A DNA stretch of 64,000 nucleotides from Vibrio sp. Y2-5. GTDB lineage: Bacteria > Pseudomonadota > Gammaproteobacteria > Enterobacterales > Vibrionaceae. Below, in pieces: positions 1 through 8,391 of the stretch; position 1 is the first letter of the stretch; every line of letters starts with the position of its first letter. The notes below the pieces were generated by a model. That model did no database searches, was not told the origin of the DNA, and saw nothing but the letters and a program-made list of their open reading frames with translations. The position numbers were made by a program, and so were the translations under genes. Where the stretch lies: assembly GCF_014596725.1 (NCBI RefSeq), contig NZ_JACVEG010000001.1, positions 682,001-746,000 of the forward strand, given 5' to 3'.

Positions 1-123
1 ATCTATATTATTTTGGAAGAGCTGTTCCATTCAGAGCGGTTAAAAGTGGGTGACACATTGTTGTGTTACGTACCAGAAAGTGGGCGTTTTTCTACGGCCT
101 TTATGCAGCTTAAGGTGGTGTAA
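1..123 (+). CDS. 3-oxoacyl-ACP synthase III-like protein, C-terminal fragment
   Basis: This open frame enters from the left edge and stops at TAA 121-123, leaving 40 codons. The tail contains GDTLLCYVPESGRF followed by a hydrophobic strand ending in LKVV, which resembles the last strands of KASIII (FabH-like) condensing enzymes. Such enzymes start acyl chain assembly by condensing a starter acyl-CoA with malonyl-ACP. The stop overlaps the next ATG by one base (TAATG), so it belongs to the downstream operon with its own ACP and ketoacyl synthase. The active site lies outside the window, so catalytic competence cannot be judged. Confidence 0.65.
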   Translation: MYIILEELFHSERLKVGDTLLCYVPESGRFSTAFMQLKVV

Positions 124-548
124 TGGAAGCGAATAAGGTACCTCAAGACCACTCTTCTACTTACGCTAACAACGCTAAAGCTTTGTATGCGACCAGTGAG
201 TCTGGTGAATATAGTGTTGTGAAATCGTCGGGCTGGGAAGCTGAAGAGCTGGTGACCAAACAAGCTCTCAATGAATTTGAGCGTCAGGCTATTGCAGCTT
301 ATAAACGGGTCGAAAGTGGAGACAGATCTCCCTTGTATTACCATATGTATGCTCAACGCATGGATATCACAGTCTTGGCACAGTCTGTCGGTTGGTTCCA
401 GTGGCGAGTTAAACGTCATATGAAACCTACAGTTTTTGCCAAGCTTTCAATAAAAAAGTTGAATGCATACAGTGATGCGCTTGGGATCAGCGTTGAACAA
501 TTATCCACCTTGCCAGAGCTCAATGTTGAGGAAAACGATCATGAGTAG
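123..548 (+). CDS. Small helix-turn-helix-like protein of a biosynthetic operon
   Basis: This 141-residue protein has no recognised name. The N-terminal third is polar and probably flexible. From about residue 55 the sequence is helical, and residues about 78-130 (from QRMDITVLAQSVGW through WRVKRHMKP to LNAYSDALGISVEQL) read like a Cro/CI-type HTH fold. It has no signal peptide or membrane segment. It overlaps the upstream stop by one base and the downstream ATG by eight, so it is embedded in the acyl operon rather than standing alone. It could be an operon regulator or a structural partner of the synthases. Confidence that it is a gene is high; its function is unassigned. Confidence 0.75.
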   Translation: MEANKVPQDHSSTYANNAKALYATSESGEYSVVKSSGWEAEELVTKQALNEFERQAIAAYKRVESGDRSPLYYHMYAQRMDITVLAQSVGWFQWRVKRHMKPTVFAKLSIKKLNAYSDALGISVEQLSTLPELNVEENDHE

Positions 549-1539
549 TAACGGTTTTTCCCACAAACACTATGCACACTGTGAAAGTGGAGTTATGTCA
601 TCGATACTGACTCATCATGGTTTGCCTTTGTCTGAGCCAATGGTATTTGGCTTGTCCAGTGCTCTTACCTTTGCTTACCTTCCGTTTGTGAAGTTAAGCG
701 GAATGCCTTTAATCGCTTATCGTTCTATGCCTAAATCAATCATCAAAGGCGTGCAAAAAGCATTAGGGGTGAAGATGAAAGTTGAGACATTTTCTAAACC
801 CGCTCAAGGCACAGAAAGGCTCGATTCGTTGTTGGCTGACGGAAAAATCGTTGGTGCGCAAACCTCTGTATTTTGGCTTCCATATTTCCCGGAGGAGATG
901 CGGTTCCATTTTAATGCTCATAATCTCGTTGTTGTTGGCAAAGAAGATAGTACCTATACCATTAGCGATCCGGTGTTCGAACATCTGGTTTCTTCCGATG
1001 AAAGTGCATTGCAAAAGGCCCGCTTTGTGAAGGGAGTTATGGCGCCTAAAGGTGCATTGTATTATCCGACCTATGTCCCTTCATCGGTTGATTTTCCTGT
1101 GATCATCGAAAAGAGTATCAAAAAAACCGCTAAATCGATGTTGAAAACTCCGGTACCTATTGCGGGACTTAAGGGGATGTATTTTCTGGCCAAACATATC
1201 CGAGCACTAGAAAATAAAGATGATCACTACGCTAAATTATTTTTGGGTCATATCATCCGCATGCAGGAAGAAATTGGTACGGGCGGGGCAGGTTTCCGAT
1301 ATATCTACGCGTCATTTCTACAAGAATCTGCGGCACTTATTAATAATCAAGCTTTGGAAAATGCATCAAAAGATATGACGATGATTGGTGATGAATGGCG
1401 AGAGTTTGCGTTATTGATTGCTAAAGCAATCCGTCCCAAAAATAAACAAGCGATTGATTATTCGATGATTGCATCCAAATTAGAATCCATTGCTGGTCAA
1501 GAACAACAGCTTTATCAATCACTTCTGAGAGCCTTTTAA
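541..1539 (+). CDS. BtrH-family (BtrH N-terminal domain) acyltransferase-like protein
   Basis: The start at 541 gives a 332-residue protein; an upstream in-frame extension to 463 lies wholly inside the preceding gene. The N-terminus, with HYAHCESG around Cys14, a GLPLSEPMVFGLSS segment and then FAYLPF, matches the BtrH N-terminal domain (butirosin biosynthesis protein H). BtrH moves an acyl group from its carrier protein to the aminoglycoside amine. Family knowledge therefore suggests a cysteine-dependent transferase acting on an acyl-ACP, and an ACP gene lies three genes downstream. The helical C-terminal half resembles the DUF4872-type domain often attached. It overlaps the HTH gene by 8 nt and the ABC ATPase by 1 nt. 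The acceptor molecule is unknown. Confidence 0.75.
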   Translation: MSSNGFSHKHYAHCESGVMSSILTHHGLPLSEPMVFGLSSALTFAYLPFVKLSGMPLIAYRSMPKSIIKGVQKALGVKMKVETFSKPAQGTERLDSLLADGKIVGAQTSVFWLPYFPEEMRFHFNAHNLVVVGKEDSTYTISDPVFEHLVSSDESALQKARFVKGVMAPKGALYYPTYVPSSVDFPVIIEKSIKKTAKSMLKTPVPIAGLKGMYFLAKHIRALENKDDHYAKLFLGHIIRMQEEIGTGGAGFRYIYASFLQESAALINNQALENASKDMTMIGDEWREFALLIAKAIRPKNKQAIDYSMIASKLESIAGQEQQLYQSLLRAF

Positions 1540-2459
1540 TGATCCAAATCGAGGCACTAACCAAGTCATACAATGAAGTTAAAGCGTTAGACAAATTATC
1601 ACTAGTTATTCCTTCCAACTGTATCTTTGGTTTACTCGGGCCGAACGGGGCAGGGAAAAGCACGCTTATGTCTATCTTGAATGGTTTACTCGCTTATGAT
1701 GCGGGTAGCGTAACTTTCTTCGGGATGCCTTTGACGCAAAACCTGAAGGAAATTCGCGAGCGTTGTTCGTTGATACCTCAAAGTCTCGCCTTTTATGAAC
1801 ATTTAACGGTGAAAGAGAATTTGAATTTTTTTGCGGGTATTCAGGGAATTAAAGGTGAACGTTTTCATCAAAACTTTGAATATGCCATTGAAACAAACCG
1901 TTTATCTTCAATGCTGGCGCGAAAGGCATCAACGTTGTCTGGTGGACAAAAACGTCGGCTTAACATCGCTATTGGCTTGTTGAACAATCCTGACATCCTG
2001 TTTTTTGACGAACCAACAGTTGGTATCGACCCTGAGTCACGTAATGAGATTTTGGACGGTATTAAAGCTTACGCCAATGACAATAAAACGATTGTCTATA
2101 CCTCTCATTACATGCCTGAAATTGAAAAGATTTGCGATGAAGTTGCGATCATTAACGCAGGGAAAATAATCAAACAGGGAACCATCGATGAGATGGTTAA
2201 CAATCATGAGGCGCAACAAGTTGTTGTTGAACTCTATCCTCAAACTCAATCTGTTGATGGTTTATTTGAAACGCAGTCGCTGGTGCAAGTGATCAATAAC
2301 GAAACTTTGTTGCTCAATACCACTGAGGCTTCAGTGATTGCTCAGGTGCTTAACGTGCTGGAAGCAAATCGACTTAAAGTAAAAAACATTCGTTATGGAA
2401 CAACAACCTTAGAATCGATGTTTATCCAGTTGACGTCTAAGGAGCGCAGCGATGTTTAG
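1539..2459 (+). CDS. ABC transporter ATP-binding protein (ABC-2 exporter type)
   Basis: This 306-residue ATPase has Walker A GPNGAGKS at residues 34-41, signature LSGGQ at 133-137 and Walker B ILFFDEP at 153-159, followed by an H-loop region (TSHYM). The roughly 100-residue C-terminal extension is typical of ATPases that pair with ABC-2 membrane proteins such as drug, antibiotic and polysaccharide exporters. The start overlaps the BtrH stop (TAATG), and the 3' end overlaps the permease by 8 nt, so the pair is probably made in fixed ratio. It should energise export of the product made by the neighbouring ACP and synthase genes; the substrate is inferred only from context. Confidence 0.9.
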   Translation: MIQIEALTKSYNEVKALDKLSLVIPSNCIFGLLGPNGAGKSTLMSILNGLLAYDAGSVTFFGMPLTQNLKEIRERCSLIPQSLAFYEHLTVKENLNFFAGIQGIKGERFHQNFEYAIETNRLSSMLARKASTLSGGQKRRLNIAIGLLNNPDILFFDEPTVGIDPESRNEILDGIKAYANDNKTIVYTSHYMPEIEKICDEVAIINAGKIIKQGTIDEMVNNHEAQQVVVELYPQTQSVDGLFETQSLVQVINNETLLLNTTEASVIAQVLNVLEANRLKVKNIRYGTTTLESMFIQLTSKERSDV

Positions 2460-3612
2460 AGCGATGCTGACCAAAGAGTTCTTGCTGATAGGTCGTGATA
2501 AACATGCATTAGCGGCACTGTTTATTATGCCAGCAGTGTTTATTCTGATCATGTCTATCGCCTTAAAAGATGTCATGAATGACGATAAATCGCTAATGAG
2601 TTATATCGTGGTAGACAGAGACCAAAGTCATGCGAGTCAAACATTAGTAACGGAATTAGCAGAAACGCCATCTTTCTCACAACTGGAGTTCAGTGGAGAG
2701 TCTTACCTCACCCCTGAAGAGGAAGGGGTTCAGTTTATAGTTGATATACCTGAAGGCTTTGAAAGCGACTTATCGAAAATAACGTTGACGGTTGCCGCCG
2801 ATACTTCGCCATCATTGCTAAGTATTTTTAAAAGTCAGATGTCGCTGATTGTGATGAAAAATCAGTTAGACACCATGAATTCAGCTATTCAAAAGCAGTT
2901 TGGTTCCCGTGGCGGGCAAGAAGCTAAGTCGTTTAACGATGATTTTATTGAAGTAAATTATGCCAAGTTTGCACAAAATGAAAAACCGACCTCAACACAG
3001 CAAAGTGTACCTTCTTGGATAGTCTTCGGTTTATTTTTCGTCATCATTCCGATGTCCACCATCTTTATCAATGAGAAAAAGCAAAACACATTAAGACGGC
3101 TTCTGACGATGAATGTCAGTATTCTTAATTTATTTGCTGGGAAAATCCTTCCCTATATGCTGATTAATCAAGTTCAGGTATGGCTAATGATTGGGGTAGG
3201 CATGTTCGTCGTTCCTTATTTCGGTGCGGCACCGTTGACGATTTCCGGTTCTGTTTTTGGATTGATGCTGGTCTCTTTAGCGTTAAGTATCTCTGCTATT
3301 GGCCTGTCTATTTTAATTGCGACTTCGGTAGATAGTGTGGAACAAGCAACAACCATAGGTGGGATAATTAATATTCTCCTAGGTGCTATCGGCGGCGTAA
3401 TGGTGCCAAAAGTCGTGATGCCAGAATCTATGCAGACATTGAGTAACCTATCTCCGATGTCATGGGGGCTTGAGGGCTTCCTAGATATATTTTTGCGTAG
3501 CGGTGGAGTACAAGACATTATTCCAGAAGCTATCGCTTTGACTCTGTTTGGTTTTATATCTCTTAGCCTTGCGGCTGTTATATTTACATTTAAAAAAAGG
3601 AAAGAAGCATGA
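2452..3612 (+). CDS. ABC-2 type transporter permease
   Basis: The 386-residue protein has one N-terminal membrane helix (about residues 20-40), a soluble extracytoplasmic domain of about 140 residues, then five hydrophobic segments from about residue 185 to 380 and a basic tail (FKKRKEA). This layout fits the ABC2_membrane_3 family (YhgE/Pip-like and antibiotic exporters). Near residue 290 the text reads DSVEQATTIGG, and near 320 it reads GGVMVPKVVMP, the usual short loops of the family. It is coupled to the ATPase upstream (8-nt overlap) and to the acyl carrier protein downstream (4-nt ATGA overlap). Confidence 0.88.
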   Translation: MFRAMLTKEFLLIGRDKHALAALFIMPAVFILIMSIALKDVMNDDKSLMSYIVVDRDQSHASQTLVTELAETPSFSQLEFSGESYLTPEEEGVQFIVDIPEGFESDLSKITLTVAADTSPSLLSIFKSQMSLIVMKNQLDTMNSAIQKQFGSRGGQEAKSFNDDFIEVNYAKFAQNEKPTSTQQSVPSWIVFGLFFVIIPMSTIFINEKKQNTLRRLLTMNVSILNLFAGKILPYMLINQVQVWLMIGVGMFVVPYFGAAPLTISGSVFGLMLVSLALSISAIGLSILIATSVDSVEQATTIGGIINILLGAIGGVMVPKVVMPESMQTLSNLSPMSWGLEGFLDIFLRSGGVQDIIPEAIALTLFGFISLSLAAVIFTFKKRKEA

Positions 3613-3878
3613 GAGGCTCTTTAGATAATGAATTCAAATTAAAACTAAAGACAATGATTCTTGAAGAGTGCGATCGTGATGATGTTGATGCAGATGATCT
3701 CTCTGACGACGTCATACTGTTTTCTCCGGAGAGTGAACTTGAGTTTGATTCCGTTGATGGATTGCAGATCTCGATGCTCCTACAGCGACACTTTAACTTG
3801 CGTTTAGTGGACCCGAAAGAGTTCCGCCGTGTGGTCACGACGATCAATCATCTTGCCGACCATCTGCAACCGGAATAG
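3609..3878 (+). CDS. Acyl carrier protein
   Basis: The 89-residue acidic protein has EFDSVDGLQISM, in which Ser48 is the expected 4'-phosphopantetheine attachment site (the usual motif is DSL; here it is DSV). Helical acidic segments flank it, as in type II ACPs. It is distinct from the housekeeping acpP by context: it overlaps the ABC permease by 4 nt and sits 4 nt before a ketoacyl synthase. It presumably carries the growing or finished acyl group used by the synthases and handed on by the BtrH-like protein. A phosphopantetheinyl transferase is not seen in the window and would have to act in trans. Confidence 0.88.
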   Translation: MRGSLDNEFKLKLKTMILEECDRDDVDADDLSDDVILFSPESELEFDSVDGLQISMLLQRHFNLRLVDPKEFRRVVTTINHLADHLQPE

Positions 3879-3882
3879 TTTC

Positions 3883-5025
3883 ATGATCACTATTTTAGCG
3901 GGAGAAGTTCTCAGTGCTTTGGGCGACAAACAACAGCAAGTAGAAGCGTTACAGAAAGGTGAGTTTTTCGTTCAGAGTAAAACCCTACAGGTATTCGATC
4001 AGCAACAAACGATTCCTTACTATTCGATACGTAATGAAGGAAAGTTCGATGCGTTGTTCGACCCTGTTCCATATTTGACAGCATTAATCGATTTGATTTT
4101 CGAACAGTGTTCAATTGAGCCTAGTCAGCGTTCACGGTGTGGCTTGTTTGTTGGCTGTGCTGCTAATGATTTATCTTTGTCTGTTCCTCTTGGTGAGAGC
4201 ATCAAGCAGCAAGAAATACTCTCCATTGCAAAACAGAGAGTTGGAAATGGGCGATATGCAGAACGGCTAAGTGAGCATTTGGGGTTGAATGACTTTAGCC
4301 TTACTTACAATACAGCCTGTACTTCAAGTTCAAATGCGATTTTAGACGCCGCTACTATGCTTGAGAGTCAGATATTGGATTACGCGTTAGTCGTTGGGAT
4401 TGAAACCTTTGCAGATCACTCAGCAGAGGGGTTTGTCTCTATGCAACTTTTGGCGACTGAAAGTTGTAAGCCGTTTGATTTGACTAGGGATGGTTTGATA
4501 CTGGGCGAGTCATTAAGTGTGATTCTCATGAGTCGTAGCGATATTAAGCCATCTCCTTGGCATTTTCTTGGCGGGGATGGCCGTTGTGAAACTCACAGTG
4601 TCACAGGTGTGAATCCCGATGGCTCTGGCGTGGCGAAAGTGATTCAACAAGCTTTGGATAATGCAGGTATTTCTTCTCAGGATATTCGAGCTATTAAGGC
4701 GCACGGCACAGCGAGTCATTTGAGCGATTTAGCCGAGATTAATGGTATTAGGTCAGTGTTTAAGGCAGCCCCTCCGTTTTTCTCTCTGAAGCCCTATATA
4801 GGCCATACTTTAGGAAGCTGTGGAACGAGCGAATTAGTATTGATGATGAATGCCATTGATCAAGGTTTTATTCCACAAACGCCCAACTTTGCAACTATTG
4901 ACCCTGAAATGAGCTTATCTCCTACTCAGGAGCCGATTTCATGTGAACAAGGTATCTTTTTGATCAATTGTTTTGGTTTTGGCGGCAATAACAATGTTTT
5001 TGTGATTGAAAAGCAGGAGGCATGA
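3883..5025 (+). CDS. Beta-ketoacyl synthase (FabF/KAS-II-like)
   Basis: The protein is 380 residues from ATG 3883, which lies 4 nt after the ACP stop; an earlier in-frame codon at 3829 falls inside the ACP gene. The thiolase-fold catalytic triad is visible: Cys146 in NTACTSSS, His274 in KAHGTASH and His308 in YIGHTLGS. It should condense acyl and malonyl units on the adjacent ACP. It is shorter than FabF (about 410), mostly through a compact N-terminus. It overlaps the next gene by 4 nt, and that gene is a synthase-like protein lacking the active Cys, so the pair resembles the KS/chain-length-factor arrangement of type II polyketide synthases. Confidence 0.88.
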   Translation: MITILAGEVLSALGDKQQQVEALQKGEFFVQSKTLQVFDQQQTIPYYSIRNEGKFDALFDPVPYLTALIDLIFEQCSIEPSQRSRCGLFVGCAANDLSLSVPLGESIKQQEILSIAKQRVGNGRYAERLSEHLGLNDFSLTYNTACTSSSNAILDAATMLESQILDYALVVGIETFADHSAEGFVSMQLLATESCKPFDLTRDGLILGESLSVILMSRSDIKPSPWHFLGGDGRCETHSVTGVNPDGSGVAKVIQQALDNAGISSQDIRAIKAHGTASHLSDLAEINGIRSVFKAAPPFFSLKPYIGHTLGSCGTSELVLMMNAIDQGFIPQTPNFATIDPEMSLSPTQEPISCEQGIFLINCFGFGGNNNVFVIEKQEA

Positions 5026-5864
5026 TGTATATCCACCAAGTCTCTTCATTTTATGTTCATCGGGATCCTTCTGTTGATATCAAGCAAGAATGCAAGAAAG
5101 TTGCGTCGAGTTATATTCGTAGAACGGACCGATTTATTCAACTGGGAATATTGGGTGTCTCAGGTATAAAGGATATATCTTCGGATACCGCTCTTTATCT
5201 GGTTTCAGGGCAGGGTGACTTGTCAGTATTTTGCCGTTTATGTGAGCAGCGATATATTGAAAAAACACCACCAAAGCCAGTGGATTTTATTAACTCACTA
5301 AGCAACACCGCAGGTTTTTACATTAGCAAATATCTCGGTTTAGACAGCTCTAATCTGAATTTATCGCATCAAAGTTTTGTGGTTGAGAATGCATTGCGAC
5401 TTTCCAGCGCCAAATTAAGCCTGAAGCGAGAATCCCAGATTTTATTCGGTGGAATCGATGAGCGAGCCAGCGAAACAAGTTCTCCTCATCGCTACTTAGA
5501 TTTAAATGATGACGTGGCGATTGGCGAAGGTTCGAATTGGTTGCTCCTGAGCCAAGAGCAAAACAATGCATTAGCTCAAGTTGTGCATGTATCAGAGATG
5601 ATGGATTACGATGGTTTTACAAGGTATTTAGATTCGATAGAAGAAGATTGCTATGTTGTGATGAGTGACAGAATGAATGACATATCTCGCGCGAAGGTAA
5701 TGGGGTGCGAATGTCTTGAATTGTTTGATGTAGCTTGCGACTTTTATGAAACGAATGTGCTCTATGCTATAAATCGATTTGTTGAAACTAGGTCAGGTAA
5801 ACTGCAATTTATCAATTGCTTAGATGGAAAGTATTGTGTCACGGTGATAAATACAGAAATTTAG
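5022..5864 (+). CDS. Ketoacyl-synthase-like partner (chain-length-factor-like), no catalytic Cys
   Basis: This 280-residue protein follows the synthase with an ATGA overlap. The central part (residues about 85-185) aligns by eye with the synthase core: SLSNTAGFYISKYLGL corresponds to the region before the nucleophile, and HQSFVVENAL occupies the place of CTSSSNAIL, putting Gln117 where Cys would be. The GEGSNWLLLS segment matches the GESLSVILMS strand of the partner. After that the protein is short and lacks recognisable HGT and GHT histidine motifs. Gln in place of Cys is characteristic of chain-length factors of type II polyketide synthases. It is more likely a structural partner than an enzyme. 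Confidence 0.6.
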   Translation: MMYIHQVSSFYVHRDPSVDIKQECKKVASSYIRRTDRFIQLGILGVSGIKDISSDTALYLVSGQGDLSVFCRLCEQRYIEKTPPKPVDFINSLSNTAGFYISKYLGLDSSNLNLSHQSFVVENALRLSSAKLSLKRESQILFGGIDERASETSSPHRYLDLNDDVAIGEGSNWLLLSQEQNNALAQVVHVSEMMDYDGFTRYLDSIEEDCYVVMSDRMNDISRAKVMGCECLELFDVACDFYETNVLYAINRFVETRSGKLQFINCLDGKYCVTVINTEI

Positions 5865-5887
5865 TTGTAAAGAATCAATAGTGAAAT

Positions 5888-5914
5888 GAAAGGGAAGCAT
5901 TTGCTTCCCTTTTT
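5888..5914 (+). terminator. Intrinsic terminator of the acyl operon
   Basis: A 9-bp stem (AAGGGAAGC / GCTTCCCTT) with a short ATTT loop is followed by a T run. It lies 24 nt after the last gene of the operon, so the cluster ends here. Confidence 0.85.
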
Positions 5915-5982
5915 AGTGTTTTACGCATCAAATCTTTCGACTATTTAAACATGCGCTTTTAATTCTTTGGAACAGCAACAAA

Positions 5983-6008
5983 AAACGGAGCCCTAAGCTC
6001 CGCTTTTT
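5983..6008 (-). terminator. Intrinsic terminator of infA
   Basis: The GC-rich stem GCGGAGC / GCTCCGT read on the minus strand ends in a run of six T residues, 22 nt after the infA stop. The plus-strand reading also ends in T, so it may work both ways. Confidence 0.8.
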
Positions 6009-6029
6009 GTTATATTCGAAAATCAGAGA

Positions 6030-6248
<219 letters not shown>

Positions 6249-6328
6249 TTAATCCTCTTTAGAAATGTGGCGCAAATCAACGGCCTATCGTGCCGATGAT
6301 TGTTAAACAAGTTAAGTTGGGGCGTATT

Positions 6329-7030
6329 CTACCCTTGCCAACGCTGATTTACTAGCCTTTGATGGCGTTGGAAGCGCACTTTATAGTTCATAGCGGGGCA
6401 TTCGTCGATTTGATAGCCTAAGTAAAGCCACTGTTTATGGGTGTTTCTGCAATATTCAAGCTGAATTAAGACAGCCAGAGTACCAATTGAAAGTGGGGAT
6501 GCTGGGTCAAAAAAAGTATAAAACGCACTCGCGCTATTGGGCAGAATATCCGTCACTGCAACCGCAATAAGCTGATTCTCTTCATAGATATGAAGAAACT
6601 GGGTGTTTAGCCATTGGGAATTGGCGAATTTATCAAATTCATCTTTCTGTGGTGGGTACATGGTGCCATCACGATGACGTGCCTTAATGTACTTAGCGTA
6701 GAGAGAAAACCAGTTCTCATCTAACTTGGGTTTGAGTTCCCAAGTTAGATGCTGTTTTATCTTGTTGATTAAGCGTTTCTGACTTCTCGAAGGGGTAAAG
6801 CCAGGAACGGAAACACGCAAAGCGTGGCAGGCGCTACACGTATCGCAGTGCGGTTTGTAAATCGTATCGCCACTTCGGCGAAAACCATTGGCGAGGAGAA
6901 TTTCATAGTTTTCATCAGACTGCATACTGCTATCGAGTGCGACAGCAACACGTTCCATGCGGTCTTTGAGATAACTGCATGGGTGATTGTTTGTCAGGCC
7001 AATTCTAATTTGGTGTATATCAGAACTCAC
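6329..7030 (-). CDS. bpt: Aspartate/glutamate leucyltransferase (N-end rule)
   Basis: This 233-residue protein has the ATE-family N-terminal block PCSYLKDR followed by the Cys cluster CDTCSACHALRV, and the C-terminal block with FYTFFDP and YLGYQIDECPAMNYK. Bpt transfers Leu from leucyl-tRNA to proteins with N-terminal Asp or Glu, which marks them for ClpS/ClpAP. It lies 9 nt behind aat, the second leucyltransferase, in one transcription unit leading to infA. It is of normal length and intact. Confidence 0.95.
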   Translation of the reverse strand: MSSDIHQIRIGLTNNHPCSYLKDRMERVAVALDSSMQSDENYEILLANGFRRSGDTIYKPHCDTCSACHALRVSVPGFTPSRSQKRLINKIKQHLTWELKPKLDENWFSLYAKYIKARHRDGTMYPPQKDEFDKFANSQWLNTQFLHIYEENQLIAVAVTDILPNSASAFYTFFDPASPLSIGTLAVLIQLEYCRNTHKQWLYLGYQIDECPAMNYKVRFQRHQRLVNQRWQG

Positions 7031-7039
7031 GCTTTACTC

Positions 7040-7771
7040 CTAAACAGACTCAGATTCATCTGCAATGCCAATACTGAGCCACTGGCGTTTGAAACACGCT
7101 TCTTTTATTGTTTTGTCCCTAAAAGATAGCAATGAATGTATAAATTCGTCACGTGGCAATTCAAATGCGCCTAATGAAGCGAGATGTGGGTTCATTACTT
7201 GGCAGTCAATGAGCTGTCCGCCGTATTTTGCAAAGTGACGACAGAAATACCACAAGGCAATTTTCGAAGCATTGGTTTGCGTACTGAACATAGATTCACC
7301 GCAAAAAATCTGCCCCATCTGAATACCGTATAAACCACCGATAAGCTTTTCGTTCTGCCATACTTCAACAGAGTGGCATTTACCTAGATCCGCCAGTTCA
7401 CCATAGGCTTCGCGCATTTCGGTATGAATCCATGTCTGCTCGGGCGAGCGAGTGGCCGCGCACATTTCAATAACTTTCTTGGTTGCGTGGTTGATGCTGA
7501 CCAAATATTGCTGCTTGCGCTGAAATTTTTTCACACTTTTGGCCGCTTTGAATGTCTTAGGATCAAACACTGCTCGCGGAGAGGGGCTCCACCATAAAAT
7601 GGGCTCACCGGGTCCATACCAAGGGAAAATGCCATTTCTGTAGGCGTTATAAATTCGATTTGGATTGAGATCTCCACCAAAAGCGAGCAAGCCGTTAGGG
7701 TCTTCTAGTGCTTCATAGGGAGAAGGGAAGCCGTAATCATTAGCAGACAGCTCTGGAAGATAAATCGTCAT
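7040..7771 (-). CDS. aat: Leucyl/phenylalanyl-tRNA--protein transferase
   Basis: The 243-residue protein carries the Aat landmarks: GLLAFGGDLNPNRI, YRNGIFPWY followed by ILWWSPSPRAVF, and GGLYGIQMGQIFCGESMFS. It attaches Leu or Phe to proteins with N-terminal Lys or Arg, creating ClpS-recognised N-degrons in the cytoplasm. It is the first gene of aat-bpt-infA on the minus strand. Its start is separated by 29 nt from a divergent glycine-zipper gene, so the two promoters must be compact and face to face. Confidence 0.96.
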   Translation of the reverse strand: MTIYLPELSANDYGFPSPYEALEDPNGLLAFGGDLNPNRIYNAYRNGIFPWYGPGEPILWWSPSPRAVFDPKTFKAAKSVKKFQRKQQYLVSINHATKKVIEMCAATRSPEQTWIHTEMREAYGELADLGKCHSVEVWQNEKLIGGLYGIQMGQIFCGESMFSTQTNASKIALWYFCRHFAKYGGQLIDCQVMNPHLASLGAFELPRDEFIHSLLSFRDKTIKEACFKRQWLSIGIADESESV

Positions 7772-7800
7772 CGAAACCCCAGGGTTGATTAGGAGAGAAA

Positions 7801-8256
7801 ATGAAAAAGTGGATTTGGATCATATTGATTTTTCCGTTGTTTGCCAATGCTGGTTATCAACGTAACCAAGCCAGAGCCGTAAACGAAGTCGTTTTTGGAA
7901 CGATAGAAAGCGTACGCTATATTTCTCAACAAGAGGTTGTTCAGTCTAAAGCAAATGGCTGGGAAACTTTGCTTGGCGCTGTGGTTGGTGGTGTGATTGG
8001 CAATCAATTTGGTGATGGTCATGGACGCGAGGTCGCCACGGCAGTCGGTGCTATTGCAGGAGGAAGTATCGCGCATAAGAATGCGAATCGAACCTACAGC
8101 ATTGAATATCGTTTAGTGGAACTTTTGATAGAAACGAAAGACGGAAAATGGATTGATATTATCCAAGATGTCGACCCCCAAATGCTGTTCAGCAAAGAAG
8201 ATAGAGTGCGAATTTTATACTTTGATGATGGCGTCCGTGTGGACAAAGAAATGTGA
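7801..8256 (+). CDS. Glycine-zipper 2TM domain protein (envelope)
   Basis: This 151-residue protein starts with a signal peptide (KKWIWIILIFPLFANA, cleavage near residue 17). Residues about 60-95 form a Gly-rich hydrophobic hairpin (GAVVGGVIGNQFGDGHGRE, then VGAIAGGSIAH), the glycine-zipper 2TM (Rick_17kDa/SlyB-like) motif. No lipobox Cys is visible, unlike SlyB, so it is likely periplasmic or outer-membrane inserted rather than a lipoprotein. It is preceded by a GGAG ribosome site in the short gap to aat. The function of the family is general envelope integrity; a specific role is not known. Confidence 0.8.
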   Translation: MKKWIWIILIFPLFANAGYQRNQARAVNEVVFGTIESVRYISQQEVVQSKANGWETLLGAVVGGVIGNQFGDGHGREVATAVGAIAGGSIAHKNANRTYSIEYRLVELLIETKDGKWIDIIQDVDPQMLFSKEDRVRILYFDDGVRVDKEM

Positions 8257-8391
8257 TGACTAAAAATTCACGACGACTAGAGATTTAGGCTAGTTTTCAT
8301 GGTTGAATTTCGTTAGTCTGCCAGTACGAAGAATTTTACATCGCTCCAGATAAAAAGAGATATGAGAGCGGTGCAAGGAAACACAGCATTA

